Assembly: GCA_964477295.1 (NCBI GenBank)
Contig: CAYZEZ010000118.1
Span: 1 to 13,982, forward strand
Source of the DNA: CAYZEZ01 sp964477295
GTDB lineage: Bacteria; Bacteroidota; Bacteroidia; Bacteroidales; SM23-62
DNA: 13,982 nt
Direction: 5' to 3'
In this document: piece by piece, positions 8,140-13,982 of the stretch
Layout of the letters: the number at the start of each line of letters is the position of its first letter
Position numbering within the stretch: position 1 is the first letter of the stretch
Notes under the pieces: model-generated
Told to the model about the DNA's origin: nothing
Seen by the model: the letters and a program-made list of their open reading frames with translations, nothing else
Database searches by the model: none
Made by a program: the position numbers and the translations under genes

Positions 8140-8631
8140 ATGAGGAGGAACAATGATAAACTGATCCTGGGCCTGGGGAATGAGGTTTTAGGTGATGAAA
8201 GCTTGGGTATTGATCTCGTAAAAGAATTGGAGAGTCAGGATATCTACCCCCTGACAGATTATCGTTTCTCCTATATCGGGGGACTTGAACTTCTGGAGTT
8301 TATCCAGGGTTACACCAAATTAATCATTATAGATACCATTGAAGCAGAAGGTGGGACCGAAGGGAGTGTGAGGACGTTTAAAACCGATGATAATAAGGAG
8401 ACGCTGCATCTGTCTTCACCGCATGATATGAGTTTCAACACTGCCCTTTTAATGGGAAAGAAACTAGGATTTAAGATACCTGAACAAATAATGATCATTG
8501 CCATTGAGATCAGATCTGACCTGGTACTGAGAAATACGCTCAGAGAGAATATTCTGGCCAACTTTAATGGTATTCTTACGGAAACGAGGAATCATATTGA
8601 ACAGTTTATAAGTATTACCAATACATGTTAA
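8140..8631 (+). CDS. Hydrogenase maturation endopeptidase (HybD/HycI family)
   Basis: A 163-residue nickel-dependent processing protease that clips the C-terminal tail of the hydrogenase large subunit after nickel insertion. The family signature LGLGNEVLGDESLG is at 10-23. The three presumed metal-binding residues are E20 (HybD Glu16), D65 in IIIDTIEAEGG (HybD Asp62) and H95 in SSPHDMSF (HybD His93). It starts 19 bp after mvhA and its probable substrate is MvhA. The ATG at 8140 is the only good in-frame start, although an AGGAGG lies inside the coding region (8143-8148), before an out-of-frame ATG that soon meets a stop. Confidence 0.93.
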   Translation: MRRNNDKLILGLGNEVLGDESLGIDLVKELESQDIYPLTDYRFSYIGGLELLEFIQGYTKLIIIDTIEAEGGTEGSVRTFKTDDNKETLHLSSPHDMSFNTALLMGKKLGFKIPEQIMIIAIEIRSDLVLRNTLRENILANFNGILTETRNHIEQFISITNTC

Positions 8632-8650
8632 TATAATCAGGAACCGTAGA

Positions 8651-9157
8651 ATGAGAAGGTTTAATGCAAAGGGAATGTGGCTCTTTCCAAATGTGAAGAA
8701 AAAAAAGAAAGGCCATACAAAACAGCCGGACGAAGAATTAATTATCAAGGAATGTTATTGCCCTAACGGCCACAACCTTGTTAGTCCAAAAGTGGAAATT
8801 AAAGGATTTAATGGCATATTAATTAAAGTGACCAAGGGCAGGGAAAGTGGTTTCATTGCACTTAGTCCGGTCTGTGGAGATAAATCAAAAATTTCAATAG
8901 ATATAGAACTCTCTGAAGGTGAGATAATTGAATTACTATGCCCTGTTTGTGATGTCCCGTTGCCGGTTTATGCACCCTGTGAGTGTGGTGGAGATATGAT
9001 CACACTTTTCTGTGATAAACAGGGAAATTATTGTAATTGCATCGGAGTCTGCAACCGGGTCGGTTGTACTCACGCAGAACTCAAACACGGGAGCGAGTTA
9101 TTCAATATATACAGGAGGAAAGGGGAAATCAGAGGAGGTTCAAATTATCTCGATTAA
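8651..9157 (+). CDS. Cysteine-rich protein of unknown function
   Basis: I do not recognise this 168-residue protein. It has a basic N-terminus (a KKKKK run at 16-20), no signal peptide or membrane segment, and 12 cysteines, mostly in pairs: C35/C37 with H41, C75, C97/C100, C110/C112, C121, C128/C130, C134 and C139 with H141. The spacings (LCPVCD, PCECGG, CNCIGVC) look like zinc-ribbon or other structural metal knuckles; they do not match a standard ferredoxin pattern. AGGAA about 7 bp before the ATG and a 19-bp gap after the protease place it at the end of the hydrogenase operon, so a role in assembly or regulation of that complex is possible but unproven. Confidence 0.75.
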   Translation: MRRFNAKGMWLFPNVKKKKKGHTKQPDEELIIKECYCPNGHNLVSPKVEIKGFNGILIKVTKGRESGFIALSPVCGDKSKISIDIELSEGEIIELLCPVCDVPLPVYAPCECGGDMITLFCDKQGNYCNCIGVCNRVGCTHAELKHGSELFNIYRRKGEIRGGSNYLD

Positions 9158-9227
9158 ACAAAAGGAGTTGGTTCCCCGGCATGTATAGTCTTCAAATTCC
9201 TGATTTCTTCCTCCCCTCTTCTAACTT

Positions 9228-9261
9228 CTGTATCCTGTATTCTGTATTCTGTATTCTGATT
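9228..9261. repeat. Heptanucleotide tandem repeat (CTGTATY)n
   Basis: Four tandem copies of CTGTATT/C occupy 9228-9255, followed by a degenerate CTGATT, ending 8 bp before the ATG of the SDR gene at 9270. From memory, similar CTGTATTCTGT tracts occur between genes in many uncultured Bacteroidota and are often mistranslated as IQNTEYR-type peptides. Tracts of this kind can change copy number by slippage. No Shine-Dalgarno sequence separates it from the start codon. Confidence 0.85.
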
Positions 9262-9269
9262 TCCATTTT

Positions 9270-10934
9270 ATGAACAAAGATCTTCCAGGTATAATCGTCA
9301 CCGGTGCGTCCGGTTTTATAGGTAAAAACTTCATCGAAGCGAGTGCCAGGGATTTCAGGCTGTTCTGCCTGGCGCGCCGTTCCCAGAATGAAGCTGGGAT
9401 ACCCAGACATGAAAATATTCGGTGGTCACAGGTAGATGTAAGTGATTTTGCCAACCTCCAGGAAGTAGTCCAGAGTATCAATAAGTATGGTGGGGCTGAT
9501 TTTGTTTTGCATCTGGCAGGATATTACGATTTCACTATGAAAGACCATCCCGCCTACCAGCTGACAAACGTTACCGGAACGAGGAACGTATTAAAACTGG
9601 CCCAATACCTGAACATTAAAAGATTCATTTTTGCCAGCTCACTGGCTGCCTGCAGGTTCACGAAAGATCCATCTAAAATCCTCCACGAACAAAGTGAACC
9701 CGATGCAAGGTATCCCTATGCGAAAAGTAAAAGGAAGGCAGAAGAATTAATTCACAACTACTCGGGCATGTTCCCTTGCAGTATCCTCAGGCTTGCTGCA
9801 GTATTCAGTGACTGGTGTGAATATCCACCGCTTTTTGCTTTCTTAAACACCTGGTTGACAGGTAAATGGAACTCAAGGATACTTGGAGGCCGGGGAACAT
9901 CCAGTATCACCTATATCCATGTCAGTGACCTTATTAAGCTCATTCACATAATAATAGCAAAGACCGAAACGCTTCCCCGGATAAATACTTTTAATGCAAG
10001 CCCGGGCGGAACAGTTTCTCACAATGAATTGTTTAAAGCGGCTACAAGGTACTATTTTGGCAGGGCCAGGAAACCCATAAGGATACCGAAATTCATAGCT
10101 ATGCCTGGAGTAATTTTCAGAACCGCACTGGGTAGCCTGCTCGGGAATAAACCTTTTGAACGTCCCTGGATGATCAGGTATATCGACAGGAAGTTAGTGG
10201 TAGATGCCAGTTATACTGAGAATACTCTCGGATGGAATATATCGCACCGAAACGACATACTGAGGCGTCTTCTGTTTATGATCGAAAACATGAAGAACCA
10301 TTATGTAGACTGGACTGTCAAAAATGAGGCCCAGATGATCAGGACCACCACAAGGTTTAACCTGAAAGCATATGAGGTAATGCTAAGAAACAGAGACCTC
10401 GTCATAAACCGGATGTATGATTTTATTTACATTGCAGAGAACACTGATAGATTTGCCAACTACCGGAAAATGGATAACATGGTGATAAAATGGTACATAA
10501 CCATGCTGTACCAGCTTATCGCAACCAGCATTAAAGTAGGTGATCGCATTTTAATTCGCAAATATATTCAGACCATTGCATATCGCCGTTATTCAAATGG
10601 CTTTCAGGTAAGTGAGGTTATCGATTTCATCAGCCAGTTTGAAAGGATTATTAAAGGGGAATTATTGATTGATCCGGAAACCACCAAAACTAAGGAACAG
10701 CTGTTAAACGCCATCAGCATAGCCATCCAGCTAAGTATTGATGAAATGGAAGAATCCTTTGAGACCTTTGAAAAACAACCTGCCGAGATGACACTTCTGC
10801 AAGAGAGAGGTCCGTTCCTGCAAAATGTAGGCAACCTGAAGCAGATCATTTCAGGACTTGAAGACACTTTCTTTGACAGCATCGAATCCGACCTGATGGC
10901 AGATTTTATTTCAATCCGCGATCAAATTCAGTAA
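9270..10934 (+). CDS. Extended SDR (NAD-dependent epimerase/dehydratase-like) fused to helical C-terminal domain
   Basis: 554 residues, against roughly 300-350 for an ordinary extended SDR. Residues 1 to about 340 are a Rossmann enzyme: TGASGFIG (11-18) for NAD(P), HLAGYYD, the catalytic-type FASSLAA and Y150/K154 in YAKSK, and RLAAVFS after it. Substrate is not predictable; nucleotide sugars and 3-beta-hydroxysteroid-type substrates are the usual choices. Residues from about 345 on form a soluble, highly helical region with YIQTIAYRRYSNGFQVSEVIDFI, which recalls the RsbRD N-terminal type of sensor helix bundle seen in signalling proteins; this likeness is by eye only. The frame is open without a break, so this is a true fusion. 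It lies 112 bp after the cysteine-rich gene, with no terminator seen, and is convergent with the next gene. Any link to the hydrogenase is unclear. Confidence 0.82.
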   Translation: MNKDLPGIIVTGASGFIGKNFIEASARDFRLFCLARRSQNEAGIPRHENIRWSQVDVSDFANLQEVVQSINKYGGADFVLHLAGYYDFTMKDHPAYQLTNVTGTRNVLKLAQYLNIKRFIFASSLAACRFTKDPSKILHEQSEPDARYPYAKSKRKAEELIHNYSGMFPCSILRLAAVFSDWCEYPPLFAFLNTWLTGKWNSRILGGRGTSSITYIHVSDLIKLIHIIIAKTETLPRINTFNASPGGTVSHNELFKAATRYYFGRARKPIRIPKFIAMPGVIFRTALGSLLGNKPFERPWMIRYIDRKLVVDASYTENTLGWNISHRNDILRRLLFMIENMKNHYVDWTVKNEAQMIRTTTRFNLKAYEVMLRNRDLVINRMYDFIYIAENTDRFANYRKMDNMVIKWYITMLYQLIATSIKVGDRILIRKYIQTIAYRRYSNGFQVSEVIDFISQFERIIKGELLIDPETTKTKEQLLNAISIAIQLSIDEMEESFETFEKQPAEMTLLQERGPFLQNVGNLKQIISGLEDTFFDSIESDLMADFISIRDQIQ

Positions 10935-10965
10935 TCAACAAAATCGATAGCAATAATCATCAGGT

Positions 10966-11352
10966 TCAATCGACTGATTCAGGTAATCTCAAAAACAACA
11001 TCAAAACCAGAATCCCCATGATAAAATCACCGGCACCTGAAGCTGCTACCATCCATATCCTGTCGATAAATAAATAATAGGAAAACAGAAACGCCGTTGC
11101 AGTGAATTTGAATATTATGGTCAGATAGATAAGTATCCTGTTTCTGCTAAGATCCCTTGCCGCTATAAAATATATAAGGGCCATTACAAGATGAAAAACT
11201 CCACCCTGAACTTTAAAGAAGGATCCCTCGTAATTATTATACCCAAAAAAATCAAGTGCGTCGATCGGAATGATCACAAGCGCAAAACCGACAATGAATG
11301 AATGCAGGGCAATCAGATAAAGCAATACGGAGAGAGTAAATGAGATTTTCAT
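10966..11352 (-). CDS. Small four-helix membrane protein of unknown function
   Basis: A 128-residue hydrophobic protein with four predicted membrane segments, at about 5-28, 50-66, 72-95 and 100-121, and a basic loop (RDLSRNR) between the second and third. There are no cysteines or obvious catalytic motifs. It is convergent with the SDR gene (31 bp between stops) and divergent from rex. I cannot assign a family; coding is supported by the clean helix pattern and by its neat fit between neighbours. Confidence 0.68.
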   Translation of the reverse strand: MKISFTLSVLLYLIALHSFIVGFALVIIPIDALDFFGYNNYEGSFFKVQGGVFHLVMALIYFIAARDLSRNRILIYLTIIFKFTATAFLFSYYLFIDRIWMVAASGAGDFIMGILVLMLFLRLPESVD

Positions 11353-11530
11353 TTATTTAATTAAGCCGTAAAAAAAATGGAATTATTATGACTAAATTTA
11401 GAAAATAATTTTGATTCGCTCTAAATTAAATAATGCTCTTGCTAAGTATGACAAAAAACATTTTTTTTGTGCTTGATTAGAAATAATTTTGAGACGCCCT
11501 GATAGATTTATGTTATTTTTTTATCTTTAT

Positions 11531-11548
11531 ATGTTACATTTGTAGCAT
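11531..11548. promoter_or_regulatory. Candidate Rex operator upstream of rex-nuoEF
   Basis: ATGTTACATTTGTAGCAT is an 18-bp dyad with 14 of 18 positions symmetric. Its left arm shares TGTTACAT exactly with the reverse complement of the dyad at 384-401. It contains the -7-like box of the rex promoter, so binding would block RNA polymerase. This suggests autoregulation by Rex, which is common in the family. The flanking bases depart from the classical TTGT...ACAA ends. Confidence 0.5.
11535..11542 (+). promoter_or_regulatory. Bacteroidota -7 box of rex-nuoEF promoter
   Basis: TACATTTG matches the Bacteroidota -7 consensus TAnnTTTG exactly. The expected TTTG about 19-21 bp upstream is poor (only TTATG near 11508-11512). 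Transcription would start near 11550, about 45 nt before the rex ATG. Confidence 0.5.
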
Positions 11549-11594
11549 TATTTAATATCCCGCCTTAGAAAAATAAATATCAGACTAACATAAT

Positions 11595-12242
11595 ATGACC
11601 ATCCAGAATCGGATAAACAGGCTGTTAAGCTACAAGCAATTATTGAACAGGTTCAAATCACTTGGACTGGTCAGGGTATTTTCTGATAATATTGCCGATC
11701 CACTTGGGATCTCAGCATCACTGGTAAGGAAGGATTTTGGAATGTTTGGAATTGCAGGTAGTCAGAAAGGTGGTTATACCATAGAATCCGTGCTCGGAAA
11801 GATCAATGAAATACTTGGAAGTAACGAGATTCAAAAGGTAATCATTGTAGGTGTTGGCAGGATAGGTGAAGCCTTAATGTCATACAAGGGTTTTCATAAA
11901 GATGGAATAAACATAATTGCGGGATTCGATATCGACGTTAAAAAGATGACCGAAAAAAATGATATCCCCGTTTTGCCTATTGAAAATCTTCCTGCATTTA
12001 TCAAGAAGGAAGGAATAAAAGTTGCAATCATGGCAGTTCCTGATATTGCCGCCCAACAAACATTTGAAATTCTCAAATCGGCAAATATACAAGGGATCCT
12101 GAATTTTTCCCCGGTAAAATTCAAAAGTACCGACAAGTTAACCATTAACAATTTTAATATTGAAAATGAACTGATCAATCTGATCTATTTCGTAAATAAG
12201 GTCAAGGAAAAAGGACTCGAAATAAAAAACGCTAAAAACTAA
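11595..12242 (+). CDS. rex: Rex, NADH/NAD+-sensing transcriptional repressor
   Basis: Full-length Rex of 215 residues, the normal family size. The N-terminal winged helix includes INRLLSY, SASLVRKDFGMFGI (recognition region, about 40-53) and QKGGY at the wing. A Rossmann domain follows, with VGVGRIGEAL (85-94) for the dinucleotide and the family-typical GILNFSPVKF, then IENELINLIYF for the C-terminal swapped helix. Rex leaves its operators when NADH rises, so target operons are expressed under reducing conditions. The probable targets are its own operon, through the dyad at 11531-11548, and the hydrogenase operon, through 384-401. The nuoEF-like gene follows after 7 bp. The ATG at 11595 gives the usual N-terminus. 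A second rex-like gene lies at the left edge. Confidence 0.95.
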   Translation: MTIQNRINRLLSYKQLLNRFKSLGLVRVFSDNIADPLGISASLVRKDFGMFGIAGSQKGGYTIESVLGKINEILGSNEIQKVIIVGVGRIGEALMSYKGFHKDGINIIAGFDIDVKKMTEKNDIPVLPIENLPAFIKKEGIKVAIMAVPDIAAQQTFEILKSANIQGILNFSPVKFKSTDKLTINNFNIENELINLIYFVNKVKEKGLEIKNAKN

Positions 12243-12249
12243 TACCCAC

Positions 12250-13982
12250 ATGGAAAAATCCATTCTGCAAATTATCGGTAAATACCAGGCTGATCCAAAA
12301 AGATTGATGGACATTTTGCTTGATATTCAACAGGAAAAGGGTTATATCCCAATTGAAATCAACCAGAAATTAGCCAATGCTTTAGGCATTTCCAAAGTTG
12401 ATCTCGAACAGACCATATCATTTTATCATTTCTTTTCCCAGAAACCAACAGGCAAATATGCAATATTTCTGAACGATAGCGTGGTGGCTCATCTTATAGG
12501 CAGGGAAGCCATTGCAAAGACATTTGAAGAGGAAGCCGGTATCAAATTCGGTAATGTATCTGCCGATGGTTTGATAGGTTTATTCAATACATCCTGTATC
12601 GGGATGAGCGACCAGGAACCGGCTGCCTTAATCAATGGATTGATTTTTAATAACCTCACTTCTTTCAGGGTAAAGGAAATTGTACGGGATATGAAGGAGG
12701 GAAAACCAATTTTGGAAATGTATAAGGCTAATTATGGTGATGGAAATAACAGCAATGAATTAGTTCAATCTGTGGTTGGAAACCACATCAGAAGAAAAGG
12801 TCCGATCATATGGGATGAACATGTGCCGGGAGAAGGCTTAAGGAAGGCAATGGAAAAAAATCCCCAACAAGTAATCGAAGCAGTAACAACATCGGATCTC
12901 AGAGGACGAGGAGGAGCCGGATTCCCGACCGGGCTTAAATGGGAATTCTGTTCGAAATTCGAGGATGACCAGAAATATATTTTTTGTAATGCCGACGAAG
13001 GAGAACCTGGAACATTTAAAGACAGGGTGATCCTGACAGAGATGCCTAAACTGGTATTTGAAGGAATGACGATTGCAGCCTATGCCGTCGGCGCTAACAG
13101 GGGTATCCTTTACATCAGATATGAGTACAAATACCTGCAAAAATATCTGGAACAGTCGCTCGCGGAAATGAGAAAAGAAAAATTACTCGGGAAGGAGATA
13201 ATGGGGCATAAAGATTTTAGTTTCGATATCCGGATTCAATACGGAGCCGGTGCTTATGTCTGTGGTGAGGAATCCGCACTGCTGGAATCTGCAGAAGGCA
13301 AGCGCGGAGAGCCAAGAGACAGGCCACCATTCCCGGTTGAAAAGGGTTATCTGGAAAAACCCACCATCATAAATAATGTTGAAACCCTCTGCTCAGTAGT
13401 AAAAATCCTCAAAAATGGACCTGACTGGTACAAGTCATTTGGAACCATTGAATCCAGCGGAACAAAGCTCTTAAGTATCTCAGGCAATTGCCGCTATCCG
13501 GGAGTATATGAAATGGAATGGGGTATCAGTATTTATGATATCCTTGAAATGGTTGGCGCACCTGATTGTCAGGCTGTACAGGTTGGAGGACCCTCAGGGC
13601 TTCTTATTGGTCCAAACGATTTTACAAGGAAACTATGCTATGAAGACCTTGCAACGGGAGGTTCTCTGATCATATTCAATGACAAGTGTGACCTGTTAAA
13701 AGATGTGGTTTTGCGATTCACTGAATTTTTCATTGAAGAATCGTGCGGATCATGTTCAACATGCCGGAATATGCCCATCCTGCTAAAACACAAACTTGAA
13801 AAGATCATATCGGGAAACGGCGTCATGCAGGATATAGATGACCTGGTTGAATGGAGCAAAGTTTTAAAATTCAGCAGGTGCGGCCTTGGTCATACGGCCG
13901 CTAATCCCATCACCACCAGCATTCGGAATTTCAAATACCTGTATGAACAGAAGGTGCAGAAAAACAGGAAGTTTGATACTGG
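12250..13982 (+). CDS. NuoE-NuoF fusion, NADH-oxidising flavoprotein subunit (runs off right edge)
   Basis: An open frame with no stop from 12250 to the window end (577 complete codons). Residues 1 to about 155 are a NuoE (24 kDa) fold: QEKGYIP, FYHFFSQKPTGKY and SADGLIGLFNTSCIG. Residues from about 175 on are NuoF (51 kDa): the FMN/NADH motif RGRGGAGFPTG (218-228), CNADEGEPGTFKDR (246-259), CGEESALLESAEGKRG (338-353) and the N3 [4Fe-4S] ligands C499, C502, C505 in ESCGSCSTC plus C544. The NuoE [2Fe-2S] site is broken: N75, A80 and S120 stand where cysteines are expected and only C116 remains. NuoE-NuoF units of this kind serve NAD(H)-dependent hydrogenases (HydB, HndC) and formate dehydrogenases; a [FeFe] hydrogenase or similar partner may lie beyond the edge. 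It follows rex by 7 bp, so it is very probably Rex-controlled. Confidence 0.92.
   Translation, partial: MEKSILQIIGKYQADPKRLMDILLDIQQEKGYIPIEINQKLANALGISKVDLEQTISFYHFFSQKPTGKYAIFLNDSVVAHLIGREAIAKTFEEEAGIKFGNVSADGLIGLFNTSCIGMSDQEPAALINGLIFNNLTSFRVKEIVRDMKEGKPILEMYKANYGDGNNSNELVQSVVGNHIRRKGPIIWDEHVPGEGLRKAMEKNPQQVIEAVTTSDLRGRGGAGFPTGLKWEFCSKFEDDQKYIFCNADEGEPGTFKDRVILTEMPKLVFEGMTIAAYAVGANRGILYIRYEYKYLQKYLEQSLAEMRKEKLLGKEIMGHKDFSFDIRIQYGAGAYVCGEESALLESAEGKRGEPRDRPPFPVEKGYLEKPTIINNVETLCSVVKILKNGPDWYKSFGTIESSGTKLLSISGNCRYPGVYEMEWGISIYDILEMVGAPDCQAVQVGGPSGLLIGPNDFTRKLCYEDLATGGSLIIFNDKCDLLKDVVLRFTEFFIEESCGSCSTCRNMPILLKHKLEKIISGNGVMQDIDDLVEWSKVLKFSRCGLGHTAANPITTSIRNFKYLYEQKVQKNRKFDT

Larger units (their letters stand above)
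11353..11594. other. Divergent intergenic region between membrane-protein gene and rex
   Basis: About 240 bp of very AT-rich DNA. It holds the dyad and -7 box upstream of rex (listed separately) and a second dyad, ACAAAAAA with TTTTTTGT, at 11451-11470, which has the wrong half-site orientation for Rex. No ORF or stable GC hairpin is seen. Confidence 0.6.

Noticed and set aside
9181..9273. 30-codon hydrophobic ORF overlapping the SDR start (ATGA)
   Set aside because: Most of it is translation of the CTGTATT repeat and the nearest AGGAG is about 13 bp from its ATG; such repeat peptides are a known false call.
10935..10965. Bidirectional terminator between the convergent SDR and membrane-protein genes
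   Set aside because: Only 31 bp, with no stable stem-loop or T-tract visible.
11451..11470. Perfect 8-bp inverted repeat ACAAAAAA / TTTTTTGT as a Rex site or terminator
   Set aside because: Half-sites are in the reverse order of a Rex site, there is no GC stem, and it lies between divergent genes where no terminator is expected; likely chance in AT-rich DNA.
12250..12720. Sequencing error or frameshift as the cause of missing NuoE cysteines
   Set aside because: The frame is continuous, flanking NuoE motifs align well on both sides of each missing cysteine, and the changes are substitutions.

Overview
The window looks like a piece of a Bacteroidota (probably Bacteroidales-type) chromosome with moderate GC. 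The reasons are the promoter style (TAnnTTTG-like -7 boxes with a TTG about 19 bp upstream, at about 354-383 and 11535-11542), weak Shine-Dalgarno use, AT-rich intergenic DNA, and a heptanucleotide CTGTATT repeat of a kind I recall from such genomes. No rRNA, tRNA or phylogenetic marker is present, so this placement is an inference.

The left two thirds is one dense operon on the + strand (497-8631; gaps of -4 to +19 bp). It encodes an HdrA-like flavoprotein, a QmoC-like membrane protein (HdrC-type iron-sulfur domain plus a six-helix cytochrome-b-like domain), a second HdrA-like flavoprotein, MvhD, the small (MvhG) and large (MvhA) subunits of a group-3c-type [NiFe] hydrogenase, and the maturation protease for the large subunit. 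HdrB, the disulfide-reducing subunit of heterodisulfide reductase, is absent, and a membrane QmoC stands in its place. The operon therefore reads as a hybrid of the sulfate-reducer Qmo complex and the methanogen Mvh-Hdr complex: a membrane-attached H2:menaquinone oxidoreductase, possibly flavin-bifurcating with ferredoxin. The two HdrA proteins have complementary sets of iron-sulfur sites, as expected for a heterodimer. A 12-cysteine protein of unknown function (8651-9157) follows closely.

Next comes a block of less certain relation: an extended SDR epimerase-like enzyme fused to an all-helical C-terminal region (9270-10934), preceded by a 7-bp tandem repeat, and a convergent four-helix membrane protein (10966-11352, minus strand).

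The right end holds a second operon: a full-length Rex redox repressor (11595-12242) and, 7 bp on, a NuoE-NuoF fusion (12250 to the edge), the NADH-oxidising part of a complex such as a bifurcating [FeFe] hydrogenase. Its NuoE part has lost three of the four [2Fe-2S] cysteines. At the extreme left edge, on the minus strand, lies the 5' end of a second rex-like gene, apparently with a TTG start. Two similar 18-bp dyads sharing the half-site TGTTACAT lie on the promoters of the hydrogenase operon (384-401) and of the rex-nuoEF operon (11531-11548). The simplest reading is a Rex (NADH/NAD+)-controlled hydrogen and redox island in an anaerobe.
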